Position numbers and translations under genes: made by a program. Shown one piece after another: positions 11,950-12,181 of a stretch of DNA of 12,181 nt (position 1 is the first letter of the stretch; each line of letters begins with the position of its first letter). This DNA comes from an uncultured Chloroflexota bacterium (GTDB lineage Bacteria > Chloroflexota > Anaerolineae > Aggregatilineales > Phototrophicaceae), in contig CALMZT010000789.1 of NCBI GenBank assembly GCA_937870805.1, positions 1 to 12,181 on the forward strand, given 5' to 3'. The notes below the pieces were generated by a model that saw only the letters and a list, made by a program, of their open reading frames with translations, was not told the origin of the DNA and did not search any database.

Positions 11950-12181
11950 AAGCCTGCGTAACATCAGTTATTTGATTGAGGGGTGTGCATAACCAAGTGT
12001 GAACTCTCTACATCCCACTCTACATCCCTCCCCATATCTGGAGCGGGGCTTCCAGGCAGTCGTTTTTGGCTTGCTCCCTTTCTCCGCTGGCGGCTATAGG
12101 TTAGCCACAAGTGGAGCGAGTAAAATGAAGGGGATAACAGAAAGGTGGAGTATGACATCGTTATGGGGTGATGTCCGTCTG
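11950..12181. other. Unassigned, partly structured right flank
   Basis: No gene is identified. There is a 12-base tandem duplication (CTCTACATCCCA at 12006-12017 and CTCTACATCCCT at 12018-12029). A stem CTTGCTCC/GGAGCGAG (12070-12077 with 12113-12120, one G-U) encloses a smaller hairpin GGCTA/TAGCC (12092-12096 with 12102-12106). GTGTG at 11983-11987 would suit the 5' end of a plus-strand group II intron, but I cannot match the sequence behind it to a domain I. It does not continue the minus-strand maturase. Confidence 0.4.
12125..12181 (+). CDS. Possible gene start running off the window
   Basis: An ATG at 12125 with GGAG at 12113-12116, eight bases upstream, opens a frame of 19 codons (MKGITERWSMTSLWGDVRL) that is still open at the window edge. 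It is too short to assign, and the ribosome site is also part of the stem at 12113-12120. Confidence 0.25.
   Translation, partial: MKGITERWSMTSLWGDVRL

Overview
The window looks like a piece of a Chloroflexota (Anaerolineae-like) chromosome or metagenome contig of moderate GC. This is an inference from gene style: clustered tiny Flp-type pilins, a LiaS/NarL-type two-component pair with Chloroflexota-like membrane parts, a TAP-like secreted hydrolase, and short interspersed palindromic repeats of the 'AGGGGC...GCCC' and 'ACTGAAGT' kinds. No ribosomal marker is present to confirm it.

Layout. (1) 1-2600, minus strand: a metal-efflux operon, an ArsR/CmtR-like sensor overlapping a P1B-type ATPase whose membrane motif reads Cys-Ser-Cys instead of Cys-Pro-Cys. 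An inverted-repeat operator with back-to-back extended -10 boxes lies just upstream. (2) 2600-3100: no protein gene; a terminator-like hairpin, a strong 83-bp imperfect inverted repeat, and tRNA-Val(GAC) on the minus strand with its own promoter. (3) 3237-6599, plus strand: four Flp-like prepilins and one degenerate pilin-like peptide, all under 50 residues and easily missed, run directly into a sensor histidine kinase and, 108 bp later, its NarL-type response regulator. A terminator-like hairpin separates the first pilin from the rest. The kinase has an extra C-terminal multi-pass membrane domain, and a short palindromic repeat has inserted in frame in its ATP-binding domain. (4) 6594-7700, minus strand: a small membrane protein, an antitoxin-like protein and a VapC/PIN toxin, probably one operon, meeting the response regulator tail to tail. 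(5) 7809-9793, plus strand: a promoter with an overlapping palindrome, then a secreted S33/TAP-like alpha/beta hydrolase with an extra C-terminal domain.

(6) 9794-12181 is a graveyard of mobile DNA. A palindromic repeat is split by a 173-bp MITE-like element bearing terminal inverted repeats and a 14-bp flanking duplication. Next comes the 3' part of a group II intron on the minus strand (maturase X and HNH regions with one in-frame TGA, then domains V and VI). It is cut off by a complete-looking IS630-family element with a programmed -1 frameshift signal. The last 230 bp are partly structured and unassigned.

The pilin-kinase-regulator block reads as one functional unit: surface pilins co-transcribed with the two-component system that may control them or sense envelope state. 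The metal operon and toxin-antitoxin operon are separate accessory modules. The least ordinary items are the CSC-type ATPase, the pilin/kinase operon with its fused membrane domain, the in-frame palindrome in the kinase, and the MITE nested in a palindromic repeat.
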